From assembly GCF_947381555.1 (NCBI RefSeq), contig NZ_CANCWQ010000005.1, positions 1-64,000 of the forward strand: a stretch of 64,000 bases of DNA, given 5' to 3'. Origin of the DNA: Limosilactobacillus pulli (lineage in GTDB: Bacteria; Bacillota; Bacilli; Lactobacillales; Lactobacillaceae). The notes beneath the pieces were generated by a model. The model ran no database searches. It saw only the letters and a list, made by a program, of their open reading frames with translations, and was not told the DNA's origin. Shown here one piece after another: positions 43,524-50,837 of this stretch; position 1 is the first letter of the stretch, and every line of letters starts with the position of its first letter. The position numbers and the translations under genes are program-made.

Positions 43524-44030
43524 TTAGGCAGCTTCTTCTTCGCTCTTCTTGTCGGCAACAGCCTTGACTGCACGGGCAATCTTCCGCATTGGATCTTGCA
43601 GAGCACTTGCCAACATGGACAGCAGGTCTTCGCGACTTGGCATCGTAGCGTATTCGTTGATCTTGTCGAGGGTTTGAACCTTCTTTTCGATGAAGCCACC
43701 CTTGATTTCCAGAGCTTCGTGGTCGTCAGCAAACTTCTTCAGAATCTTTGCTGGGGCAATAGCATCTTCGTCTGAGAATGCTACGGCCGTTGGGCCAACG
43801 AACGTGCTCTTCAGATCTTCGTAGTCCGTACCTTCAACGGCACGTTCCAGAATCTTGTTCTTGATAACCATCATCTTGATGCCTGCATCACGCAGCTGCT
43901 TACGCAGATCCGTAACTTCAGCAACCGTCAGACCACGGTAGTCAACAACAATGGCCGTTTCAGCGTTCGTCAGCATTTCATTGACGTTCTTAACTACTTC
44001 AGCCTTCTTAGCAATCGTTGCTTCGCTCAT
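43524..44030 (-). CDS. rplJ: 50S ribosomal protein L10
   Basis: Base of the ribosomal stalk (168 aa), opening MSEATIAKKAEVVKNVNEM with AIVVDYRGLTVAEVTDLR. GGAGG precedes the ATG at 44030; the longer frame to 44129 runs through the L10 leader RNA and is not coding. Binds its own leader to control rplJL. Confidence 0.97.
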   Translation of the reverse strand: MSEATIAKKAEVVKNVNEMLTNAETAIVVDYRGLTVAEVTDLRKQLRDAGIKMMVIKNKILERAVEGTDYEDLKSTFVGPTAVAFSDEDAIAPAKILKKFADDHEALEIKGGFIEKKVQTLDKINEYATMPSREDLLSMLASALQDPMRKIARAVKAVADKKSEEEAA

Positions 44031-44037
44031 GAATTTC

Positions 44038-44168
44038 ACCTCCTGCGATGTATTTTGATCGGATTTAAAAAAATCCCTATGACCGGCAGACATAGAGAAG
44101 GAACATTTCATTTCTTCCTCGGCAGGCATTCATTAAGGCTTACGCCACCTGAGTCTTAGGCAGAGTCA
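44038..44168 (-). promoter_or_regulatory. L10 leader RNA (rplJL autoregulation)
   Basis: The minus strand reads CTGCCTAAGACTCAGGTGGC, then TTAATGAATGCCTGCCGAGG, the conserved kink-turn and pairing elements of the Firmicute L10 leader, which binds the L10-L12 complex. A CCCTATGACCGGCAGACATAG hairpin-like stretch follows. Confidence 0.85.
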
Positions 44169-44250
44169 TATTTAATCAACTTTGCCAGTATAACAGGATT
44201 GAGCCGAGATTGCAAGGATGTTTTTTGAATTTATTTTCATTGATAATTTG

Positions 44251-44279
44251 TTGCGTTTAATTTTTTCTCATGTTATTGT
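44251..44279 (+). promoter_or_regulatory. promoter of the steT-like leader transcript
   Basis: TTGCGT (44251-44256), 17-bp spacer, TATTGT (44274-44279) preceded by TG (extended -10). Predicted start near 44286, giving a leader of about 210 nt. Confidence 0.6.
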
Positions 44280-44319
44280 AAGAATCGTAAAATTTTCCAG
44301 CGTCTGGAGGAGCGATTTA

Positions 44320-44373
44320 ATGACTCTGCATTATTTCAAACTTCATCAATCTTCATCCTCAGCTTCAATCTGA
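44320..44373 (+). CDS. serine-rich leader peptide of the permease attenuator
   Basis: A 17-codon ORF, MTLHYFKLHQSSSSASI, with perfect GGAGGAG 7 nt before its ATG. Codons 11-14 are TCT TCA TCC TCA and codon 16 is TCA, so five of the last seven codons are serine. Two nucleotides after the TGA begins GCAGTTG, which can pair either with sequence inside this ORF or with the left arm of the downstream terminator. This is the layout of a ribosome-stalling leader peptide sensing charged tRNA-Ser. The gene it precedes resembles a serine/threonine exchanger. Too short for standard gene callers; translation is inferred, not shown. Confidence 0.7.
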   Translation: MTLHYFKLHQSSSSASI

Positions 44374-44471
44374 AAGCAGTTGAGGATCTTTGACGCGCTC
44401 AAATTACCAGCGACACCGAGCATGCCCGACTGCTTTTGAACCTTCTTGGCAGTTGGACGGCTCGGTTTTTT
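44355..44471 (+). promoter_or_regulatory. attenuator: alternative hairpins and terminator before the permease
   Basis: Terminator (3:4): ACCGAGC (44415-44421) with GCTCGGT (44460-44466), plus inner CCGACTGC with GCAGTTGG, then TTTTTT. Antiterminator (2:3): GCAGTTG just after the leader stop pairs with CGACTGC of the terminator's left arm. Protector (1:2): ATCCTCA inside the serine codons pairs with TGAGGAT after the stop, extended by GCTTCA/TGAAAGC. Stalling at serine codons should free segment 2 for antitermination. Confidence 0.7.
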
Positions 44472-44499
44472 GTTGGACTAATGAATGGAGGAAATTCCT

Positions 44500-45828
44500 A
44501 TGAAAAAACAGCCGCAAACAGAGCTTAAACGCTCGTTAGGCTTCGGTTCGGCGCTTTCAATCGTAATTGGTACCATCATCGGCTCCGGTATCTTTTTTAA
44601 GCAAGGTTCAGTCCTGGACAGTGCAGGATCTTCAACCATGGCCATTCTCGCCTGGGTTCTGGGTGGTATCATCACGCTGACGGCTGGCTTGACGATTGCT
44701 GAGATTGGCTCACAAATGCCATATACCGGTGGTCTGTATGTCTATATCGAAAACCTTTATGGACGCATTTGGGGCTTTTTAGCTGGCTGGATGCAGATCA
44801 TTGTCTATGGTCCCGCAATTATTGCCTCAGTTGCCGGCTTTATGAGCATTCTGATGGCCAACCTTTTTGGGCTTAGTGCTGCTTGGCGCATTCCGTTGGC
44901 TGTAATCACAATCCTAGTCATTGGTGCCATGAACATGCTGGAAAATCGCGTTGGTGCAGTATTTTCCGTGATCACTACGATTGGAAAAATGGTGCCAATT
45001 GCCGCTATTATCATCTTTGGTCTATTCTGGGGCCATCAAGATGCCTTTGGCCAAACGCTCAGTCAGGTTCATCAATCGGCCGGAAATTTTGGTGTTGCTA
45101 TCTTAGCAACCTTGTTCGGTTATGATGGCTGGATTTTGATTGCCAACTTGGGCGGTGAGATGAAAAATCCCCAAAAACTGCTGCCAAAAGCGATCATCCT
45201 GGGAATCAGTGCGGTTTTGCTAATCTATACTTTGATTACAATTGGCGTTTTACGCTTTTTGCCAGTTCAAACGATTCATCGGCTCGGCGAAAATACCACT
45301 GCCTATCTTGCCGTCAAAGCTTTCGGTACGATTGGCGGCAAGCTCTTATCTGCCGGTATCATTATTTCAATGATGGGAACGATCAATGGTAAGATGCTGA
45401 CGTTTCCAAGAATCGTCTATGCAATGGCCAAACGACGTGATATTCCATTTTCACGTACGCTTTCCTATCTAACGCCAAAAGGTAAGTCGCCGGTAGCGGC
45501 AACTTTGTTTATCATTATTTTGGCTACAATCATGATGATGTTCTTTGATCCAGATCATTTATCCGATTTGTGCGTCTTCACCGTTTATTGTTTTTACATT
45601 CTGGCGTTCTTTGGTATCTTTATTCTGCGCAAAACCAATGAAGCACCACGACCATTTTCCACCCCACTTTACCCATGGATTCCGATTATTGCCATTGCTG
45701 GTGGCATCTTCGTTTTGGTCAGCGAAATTATCAATGATCCGGCCGGCGTAATGCTTTTTGCCGGTGTCGTGATTATCGGCTTACCAGTCTTTTGGATCGT
45801 CAAAAAGCTCGACCAGCCAGCAAAATAG
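44500..45828 (+). CDS. SteT-like serine/threonine exchanger, APC family
   Basis: Twelve-helix amino-acid permease (442 aa). GTIIGSGIFFKQGSVL, GGLTIAEIG-type IGSQMPYTGGLYVYIE, GWMQIIVYGPAII and ATLFGYDGWILIANLGGEMKNP resemble Bacillus SteT (YkbA) closely. That protein exchanges serine and threonine. ATG at 44500 follows GGAGG with an 8-nt gap; codons before it belong to the leader. It lies on the plus strand, between rplJ and rplA on the other strand. Substrate is inferred from similarity and from the serine leader peptide. Confidence 0.85.
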   Translation: MKKQPQTELKRSLGFGSALSIVIGTIIGSGIFFKQGSVLDSAGSSTMAILAWVLGGIITLTAGLTIAEIGSQMPYTGGLYVYIENLYGRIWGFLAGWMQIIVYGPAIIASVAGFMSILMANLFGLSAAWRIPLAVITILVIGAMNMLENRVGAVFSVITTIGKMVPIAAIIIFGLFWGHQDAFGQTLSQVHQSAGNFGVAILATLFGYDGWILIANLGGEMKNPQKLLPKAIILGISAVLLIYTLITIGVLRFLPVQTIHRLGENTTAYLAVKAFGTIGGKLLSAGIIISMMGTINGKMLTFPRIVYAMAKRRDIPFSRTLSYLTPKGKSPVAATLFIIILATIMMMFFDPDHLSDLCVFTVYCFYILAFFGIFILRKTNEAPRPFSTPLYPWIPIIAIAGGIFVLVSEIINDPAGVMLFAGVVIIGLPVFWIVKKLDQPAK

Positions 45829-45842
45829 TTTACGACATAACA

Positions 45843-45881
45843 AAAGAAGCGACCGTGTTTTGATTTCACGATCGCTTCTTT
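45843..45881. terminator. convergent terminator after the permease
   Basis: AAAGAAGCGA-C-CGTG pairs with CACG-A-TCGCTTCTTT, with A and T runs on both sides. It can end the permease transcript and the repeat transcript coming from the right. Confidence 0.8.
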
Positions 45882-46022
45882 GTTTCAATTTCTTTTATTA
45901 TATTGATTTTTATTAATTTATCGATTTGCCAGCCATCTTGCGTTGTTCAAATTATGGTGGTTTATACATAAGATCGCCCCATTTTAAATGGTCATCAGCG
46001 CCAAATATTGAACCTGACTAAC
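45882..46022. other. intergenic spacer, nothing recognised
   Basis: AT-rich sequence between the permease terminator and the tandem repeats. Only a short CCATTTTAAATGG palindrome and tiny minus-strand ORFs without consistent ribosome-binding sites are visible. Confidence 0.4.
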
Positions 46023-46074
46023 TAAATTCACTGCCCATCGGTATCAGCTCCATTCATTTGACCATGCGACGAAA

Positions 46075-46107
46075 CTATTTTGTTACTGCGCGAATCATCT
46101 TAACCAT
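46075..46107 (-). CDS. repeat-encoded peptide, copy 1
   Basis: MVKMIRAVTK, 10 codons, with GAGGTGG 6 nt upstream. Small, basic and partly hydrophobic. Its first codons after ATG match copy 2 exactly; I-to-T at position 9. Function unknown, and translation is a hypothesis. Confidence 0.35.
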   Translation of the reverse strand: MVKMIRAVTK

Positions 46108-46196
46108 TAGGCACCACCTCAGATCTCCATCCAAAGCGTCTAGTTAAATTCACTGCCCATCGGTATCAGCCCCATTCATTTGACCATGCGACGAAG

Positions 46197-46229
46197 CTAT
46201 TTTATTACTGCGCGAATCATCTTAACCAT
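46197..46229 (-). CDS. repeat-encoded peptide, copy 2
   Basis: MVKMIRAVIK, 10 codons, with GAGGTGG (46236-46242) 6 nt upstream. Middle unit of the tandem array; function unknown. Confidence 0.35.
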   Translation of the reverse strand: MVKMIRAVIK

Positions 46230-46318
46230 TAGGCACCACCTCAGATCTCCATCCAAAGCGTCTAGTTAAATTCACTGCCCATCGGTATCAGCCCCATTCA
46301 TTTGACCATGCAACGAAG

Positions 46319-46351
46319 CTATTTTATTACTGCGCGAATCATCTTAATCAT
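46319..46351 (-). CDS. repeat-encoded peptide, copy 3
   Basis: MIKMIRAVIK, 10 codons, GAGGTGA 6 nt upstream. It is the unit nearest the promoter (transcript start near 46386). V-to-I relative to the other copies is a conservative change; function unknown. Confidence 0.4.
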   Translation of the reverse strand: MIKMIRAVIK

Positions 46352-46392
46352 TAGGCATCACCTCGTTTGGTTCTTACCTTTGCTACATCTAT

Positions 46393-46421
46393 ATTATAGC
46401 ACGATTTGTTAGCGCTTACAT
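46393..46421 (-). promoter_or_regulatory. promoter with perfect cre site driving the repeats
   Basis: Minus-strand TGCTATAAT (extended -10, hexamer 46393-46398). ATGTAAGCGCTAACA (46407-46421) fits every fixed position of the CcpA cre consensus WTGNAANCGNWNNCW and overlaps the -35 region. That placement predicts catabolite repression of the repeat transcript. Confidence 0.7.
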
Positions 46422-46431
46422 ATTTTTAAAT

Positions 46432-46458
46432 AAAAAAACCATCAAAATTAATTGATGG
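46432..46458 (-). terminator. terminator after rplA
   Basis: CCATCAA/TTGATGG hairpin followed on the minus strand by seven T. It insulates rplKA from the repeat promoter downstream. Confidence 0.8.
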
Positions 46459-46483
46459 CTTTGATCGATCTCAAGCTGACAGC

Positions 46484-47176
46484 TTAGAAGCTTGCCAGGT
46501 CAATCGTTACGCTAGGACCAAAAGTCGAAGCTACAGAAACGTGCTTGATGTAAGCACCACGAACGGCGGCTGGACGAAGCTTAACGATCGTTTCTTCGAT
46601 CGTCTTCAGGTTTTCAACCAGCTTGTCCGTGTCAAAGGATGCCTTACCGAATGGAACGGCAACGTTGCCGTCACGGTCAGTCCGGTAGGTAACCTTACCG
46701 GCCTTAGATTCAGAAACGGCCTTGGCTACATCCATCGTAACCGTACCCGTCTTAGGGTTTGGCATCAAGCCCTTAGGACCCAATACACGACCCAGACGAC
46801 CAACCAGTGGCATCATGTCAGGCGTTGCAATGGCAACGTCAAAGTCCAGCCAGCCATCTTGAATCTTGTCAACCAGGTCTTGGTCGCCAACGAAGTCTGC
46901 ACCAGCAGCTTCGGCTTCCTTGGCCTTTTCACCCTTAGCAAACACAACAACGGTTTGGTCTTTACCAGTACCGTTTGGCAGCACAACGGCACCACGCAAT
47001 TGTTGGTCCGCTTGCTTCGTGTCTACGTTTAAGTTAAATGCAACTTCGAGGGTTGAGTCGAAGTTTGCAAAGTCAATGTCTTTTACTAATTGTACCGCGT
47101 CGCTGACAGCGTATTCCTTCTTGGAATCAACCTTCTTCAGGGCGTCTTGATACTTCTTACCGCGATGTTTAGCCAT
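46484..47176 (-). CDS. rplA: 50S ribosomal protein L1
   Basis: L1 stalk protein (230 aa), also a translational repressor of rplKA. MAKHRGKKYQDALKKVD at the N-terminus, MPLVGRLGRVLGPKGLMPNPK and GTVTMDVAKAV are diagnostic. Follows rplK. Confidence 0.97.
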   Translation of the reverse strand: MAKHRGKKYQDALKKVDSKKEYAVSDAVQLVKDIDFANFDSTLEVAFNLNVDTKQADQQLRGAVVLPNGTGKDQTVVVFAKGEKAKEAEAAGADFVGDQDLVDKIQDGWLDFDVAIATPDMMPLVGRLGRVLGPKGLMPNPKTGTVTMDVAKAVSESKAGKVTYRTDRDGNVAVPFGKASFDTDKLVENLKTIEETIVKLRPAAVRGAYIKHVSVASTFGPSVTIDLASF

Positions 47177-47270
47177 GTTGATGTTTTCCTCCTTGCAAAT
47201 GTGGTCTAACGGAGTGTATACCTCCCACTAGGACTGTTCACTTTCATGAATCAGCCCGGTACGAGAAAGC

Positions 47271-47696
47271 TTAGCCTTCAACGACGAAGCCCATGCTCCG
47301 TGCCGTACCTTCGATCATGCGCATCGCTGCTTCAACGTCAGCGGCGTTAAGATCTTGCATCTTAGTTTCGGCGATTTGCTTAACTTGATCCTTGGTTACA
47401 GTAGCAACCTTCTTCGTGTTAGGTTCACCGGAACCGTGTTCAACACCAGCAGCCTTCTTCAGCAGTACTGCAGCAGGTGGCGTCTTCGTAATGAATTCGA
47501 ACGAACGGTCTTCGTACACCGTGATAACAACAGGGATAATCATACCCTTTTGATCAGCAGTCCGTGCGTTGAACTCCTTAGTGAAGCCCATGATGTTAAT
47601 ACCTGCCTGACCAAGTGCAGGACCCACTGGAGGAGCCGGCGTAGCGGCACCTGCAGGGATTTGCAACTTGACAATGTTAGCTACTTTTTTTGCCAC
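47271..47696 (-). CDS. rplK: 50S ribosomal protein L11
   Basis: GTPase-centre protein (141 aa) with KLQIPAGAATPAPPVGPALGQ (thiostrepton-region helix), the KTPPAAVLLKKAAG segment and GTARSMGF at the end. Start is GTG at 47696 with AAGGAGG 9 nt upstream; the longer frame to 47759 lacks homology. Confidence 0.97.
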   Translation of the reverse strand: MAKKVANIVKLQIPAGAATPAPPVGPALGQAGINIMGFTKEFNARTADQKGMIIPVVITVYEDRSFEFITKTPPAAVLLKKAAGVEHGSGEPNTKKVATVTKDQVKQIAETKMQDLNAADVEAAMRMIEGTARSMGFVVEG

Positions 47697-47845
47697 GAGA
47701 CAAAACCTCCTTAGTCCGTGTTGTGGTAATGATGGGGTAGTAAGATTTGCCCCTCCCACTGTATGCCTTTAACAGCATACTCGAAAAGAATACCACTAAA
47801 TTAATGTTTTTTCAATAGTCAGTCTCAAAAAAAACATTTTGACTA

Positions 47846-48397
47846 TTATTCAACAGAATCAATTTGGTCAAAGCCAACCTCAGCAGAGGTCAAGCGACCA
47901 AACATTTCAATTTCGGCACGCAGTTTCAGCTTGTCATGATCAACTTCGGTAACCTTACCGACCATGTCAGCAAACGGCCCCGCAATAATCTTGACCGTGT
48001 CGCCGACTTTAACGTCGATATCAGTACGTGGTGCTTCTTCAGAGTCGTCTATCCGCTTTAAGATCCGGTCAACTTCTTCAGGCAGCAGAGGAGTTGGCTT
48101 GGAGCCACCACCATGAGAACCCAAAAAGCCGGTTACGCCTGGGGTATTCCGAGCGATGTACCATGCCTGATCAGTCATAACCATTTCAACCAAAACATAA
48201 CCAGGGAAAGTCTTTTCTTCAATTTCCTTGGCTTCCCCGTCTTTAACCTGGCGAACCTTTTCTTCAGGTACGACGACCCGGAAAATGTAGTCTTGCATGC
48301 CCATTGACTGAGCCCGGGATTCCAAATTGCTCTTAACTCGGTTTTCGTAGCCAGAATACGTGTGCAGCACGTACCAGCGCTTTTCAGTTGATTCCAC
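47846..48397 (-). CDS. nusG: transcription elongation/antitermination factor NusG
   Basis: Binds RNA polymerase and modulates pausing (183 aa). NGN domain opening KRWYVLHTYSGYENRVK, then PGYVLVEM and a C-terminal KOW domain (VGDTVKIIAGPFADMVGKV). Start is GTG at 48397, 6 nt after GGAGG. Confidence 0.96.
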   Translation of the reverse strand: MESTEKRWYVLHTYSGYENRVKSNLESRAQSMGMQDYIFRVVVPEEKVRQVKDGEAKEIEEKTFPGYVLVEMVMTDQAWYIARNTPGVTGFLGSHGGGSKPTPLLPEEVDRILKRIDDSEEAPRTDIDVKVGDTVKIIAGPFADMVGKVTEVDHDKLKLRAEIEMFGRLTSAEVGFDQIDSVE

Positions 48398-48511
48398 GTT
48401 GTTCCTCCATTTGTGTAAAACCAAAAAAGTTCAAAATAAAAAACCTCGCCCAAAGCGAAGTTTTTTCAACCAAACAGCAGTATACCAGATTCTGCATGAT
48501 TTGACCAATAA

Positions 48512-48691
48512 TTAGCCAACGATCAGTAGCATAAACTGGTGCAGCAGCCAGTCGATAATCGCAAAAAAGATAATAAAGAAAATCGTCAGCGAAACTACCG
48601 TAGTCGTGTCCCGTCGCGTTTCCTTAGCTGTTGGCCAGACCACCTTATGCATTTCAGCATTGACGCTTTTTACAAATTTTGTAAGTTTCAT
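48512..48691 (-). CDS. secE: preprotein translocase subunit SecE
   Basis: Single-span Firmicute SecE (59 aa), missed by length cut-offs. KFVKSVNAEMHKVVWPTAKE amphipathic segment, then TTVVSLTIFFIIFFAIIDWL membrane helix. Lies between rpmG and nusG, as is universal in bacteria. Confidence 0.95.
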   Translation of the reverse strand: MKLTKFVKSVNAEMHKVVWPTAKETRRDTTTVVSLTIFFIIFFAIIDWLLHQFMLLIVG

Positions 48692-48703
48692 TGAAATCGT
48701 CCC

Positions 48704-48853
48704 TTATTTAGTTTCTCGATGCAGAGTATATTCACCGCAGTGCTTGCAGAATTTACTTAATTCTAGGCGCGACTCACGATCAGGCTTAACTGTTACCGTG
48801 TAGTTGCGTGCACCGCATTTGGTACATTCCAGTGCCGCTTTTTTTTGAGTCAT
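48704..48853 (-). CDS. rpmG: 50S ribosomal protein L33
   Basis: 49-residue L33 with four zinc cysteines (CTKCG and CKHCG), so the zinc-binding C+ form. ATG at 48853 follows GGAGGC. It directly precedes secE. Confidence 0.95.
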   Translation of the reverse strand: MTQKKAALECTKCGARNYTVTVKPDRESRLELSKFCKHCGEYTLHRETK

Positions 48854-48912
48854 TTTATGCCTCCAATATACTTGTCTAGCCTATCATGGACTTGGGATAA
48901 AAAGCAACTCAC

Positions 48913-49494
48913 TTAAGCCTGCAAAGCCAAAATCAGTTTTTTGCGACAACGCGACAATGCTGATTGGATCGTTCGCTGACTGCAGTTGAATCTCTGACAA
49001 AGTGCTGGCATATCAATAAACAGGCTTGCGACCAGCACCTCACGCTCAAATTTTGAAAGATCATCAATCAAGAATCTTTCAAAAATCAAGCGACAACAAA
49101 TCTGATCTTCCAATGATTCTTGACAAGCAACCGGCAATTGATCACTCAAGCTCACTAGACAATCAGCTGGGATTCTTTTCTTGGCTCGACATCTGCGATA
49201 TTGACCCTTAGCCAGATTTTCCAGCGAACGATACAGATAATGACCAAACGAAGCACCCTGGCTACCGTCATAATGTAAGGCAGCCTGATAGAGCAGTTGA
49301 TACATATTTGAAAGCCAGTCATGCAAAGATACGTCTGCTGGATGATACTTTTGCCATGCATAACAAAAAAGTCCCTGATAACTAACGAACAGCTTTTGAA
49401 TTGCTAGTGGGTTGCCACTTTTCGCCTCACGTAAAATTGCTTTTTCAGCGGTCAGCGCTTGAAAACCAGCACTGCCGATTCTTGCTTTCGCCAT
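48913..49494 (-). CDS. sigH: SigH/ComX-type sigma factor
   Basis: Sigma-70 family member (193 aa) of the Bacillus SigH / lactobacillar ComX-like group, which in some relatives controls competence genes. A region-2-like part (AIQKLFVSYQGLFCYAW ... YDGSQGASFGHYLYRSLEN) and a region-4 helix-turn-helix (MPALCQRFNCSQRTIQSAL) are visible. ATG at 49494 follows AGAGGAAG; the longer frame covers the 5' leader. Position next to rpmG-secE is conserved. Own promoter TTGTAA-17-TATATT (49630-49658). Confidence 0.88.
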   Translation of the reverse strand: MAKARIGSAGFQALTAEKAILREAKSGNPLAIQKLFVSYQGLFCYAWQKYHPADVSLHDWLSNMYQLLYQAALHYDGSQGASFGHYLYRSLENLAKGQYRRCRAKKRIPADCLVSLSDQLPVACQESLEDQICCRLIFERFLIDDLSKFEREVLVASLFIDMPALCQRFNCSQRTIQSALSRCRKKLILALQA

Positions 49495-49622
49495 TTTCTT
49501 CCTCTCGCTAGCGAATAGATTTGGGTTGCCATGACTGATCAGTAAACTGATAGAAAAGCAGCACGCCTTTACCTGATGCACTACTCCGGCGGTTTCCGTC
49601 TAAGGCCTGCACCCCTATTTAT
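49495..49622 (-). promoter_or_regulatory. structured 5' leader of sigH
   Basis: About 128 nt from the predicted start to the sigH ATG. GCAGGCCTT (49602-49610) pairs with AAGGC-GTG-CTGC (49558-49569) around an inner CGGAAACCG hairpin, and ATCAGT/ACTGAT lies nearer the start codon. I match it to no known riboswitch. Confidence 0.4.
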
Positions 49623-49629
49623 CATTTTT

Positions 49630-49658
49630 AATATACACTAGAAGTAAAACGGTTACAA
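49630..49658 (-). promoter_or_regulatory. sigH promoter
   Basis: TTGTAA (49653-49658), 17-bp spacer, TATATT (49630-49635) on the minus strand. Confidence 0.6.
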
Positions 49659-49726
49659 GCAGTAACTATACTTTCATAAATTTACATTTGAGGTGAATTT
49701 GCTTACGAATAAAAAGCAATGTTCAA

Positions 49727-50834
49727 TTATTTTGAAAGTGTCAGCAACCGCAAAAAGATCAGCAGACCAATTGCAAACAAGATTGCCAGCGAGCCCCGCC
49801 CCAATGGTTGACTTGCCGGTCAATTGCGTTACGATACCGACTAGAATCGGACCGATAATCGCTGAAAACTTGCCTAAGATATTGTAAAAGCCAAAAAATT
49901 CACTGCTGTTTTCTTTAGGAATCAGCTTGCCAAAATAAGAACGGCTCAATGCCTGGATCCCACCTTGACTGGTACCGACCAATATCGCCAAAGCCCCAAA
50001 ATCATGCAGTGTCTTTAAATGCAGCATCTGTAGACAAATGAACAAATATATGCAGATTCCTAGGAGCAATGCCTTACGCGTCGAGGTGCGATTAGCCAGC
50101 CATACCAGATTGAAAATGGAAAGGCGATCAGCTGCACAACCAACAAGACAACCATCAGCATCGTGGTACTAATCCCCATATCCGCTCCAATCGAAGTAGC
50201 CATTGTAAAAATCGTATCTACGCCATCAATATAAAAGAAATATGCCACCAAGGACCAAAATGCATCCCGATAGCAACGAATGTGCTGCAAAGTTCTTATG
50301 ACACGAATCAGACTAGCTTTAAATGGATGTGCCTCGGTAGGAACGCTGTAATGCTGCTGAGCATTTTTCAAAAATGGCATGCTAAAAACAAGCCACCATA
50401 ATCCTGCCAAAATAAAACTGAACCGGGCAATCCCATAATCATTCAACCAGCCAAAGCCGTGTCCCAGCTCAACGATCAAAAATATTAAAAAAGCCACTAC
50501 GCCGCCTAAACAGCCATTGCCAGTTACTTGGTGAAAGAATTCCCAAAATCAGCGTCATGACAATCCCGAGACCAGCAAACCAGTTCAGCCAGCGCCGCTT
50601 AGCATGCGGATAGTCGGCCATTGCTCCCAAAAACGGTGCTAAAAGCGAAACGACCAAAGTCCCCGCGCTGTTGGCATAGCTCCACAAGGCCGTTGACGTT
50701 GCTGCTGAGACCCCATTCTGGTGAGCAACGGACTTAAAATAAACCGGTAAGACGACCGTGACGACTAAAATTCCATAGCCAGAATTGGCCCAGTCATAAA
50801 AAATCCATTGCCACTGCTGTTTATTGAATCGCAT
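49727..50834 (-). pseudogene. MFS transporter (Atg22/UMF1-like), frameshifted three times
   Basis: Three overlapping frames together read as one membrane transporter opening WQWIFYDWANSGYGILVVTVVLPVYF, the UMF1/Atg22-type start. Lesion 1 near 50505: an extra T turns CTG TTA GGC into CTG TTT AGG. Lesion 2 near 50090: one CTGG repeat unit is missing (TGGCTGGCT for TGGCTGGCTGGCT), breaking YGWLAN. Lesion 3 near 49793: an extra G in a G run. The repaired protein would be about 369 aa and end LRLLTLSK. The gene is almost certainly dead. Confidence 0.88.
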
Positions 50835-50837
50835 GTT

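Larger units (their letters stand above)
46023..46377 (-). repeat. three tandem 122-bp repeats
   Basis: Unit starts at 46023, 46145 and 46267 (period 122 bp); the third copy is cut after about 110 bp. Copies differ at only a few positions. There are no spacers, so it is not CRISPR. Since 122 is not a multiple of three, no long ORF runs through. On the minus strand every copy holds GAGGTGG or GAGGTGA, a 6-nt gap, and a 10-codon ORF. A promoter lies just upstream of copy 3. Confidence 0.9.

Noticed and set aside
44031..44129. N-terminal extension of L10
   Set aside because: It overlaps the conserved L10 leader RNA; GGAGG and homology place the start at 44030.
44280..44480. Lysine, T-box or other known riboswitch before the permease
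   Set aside because: No T-box bulge motif and no recognisable riboswitch core; the leader-peptide attenuator explains the sequence better.
46023..46377. Tandem repeats as a possible CRISPR array
   Set aside because: Units are contiguous 122-bp direct repeats with no unique spacers, and no cas genes are near.
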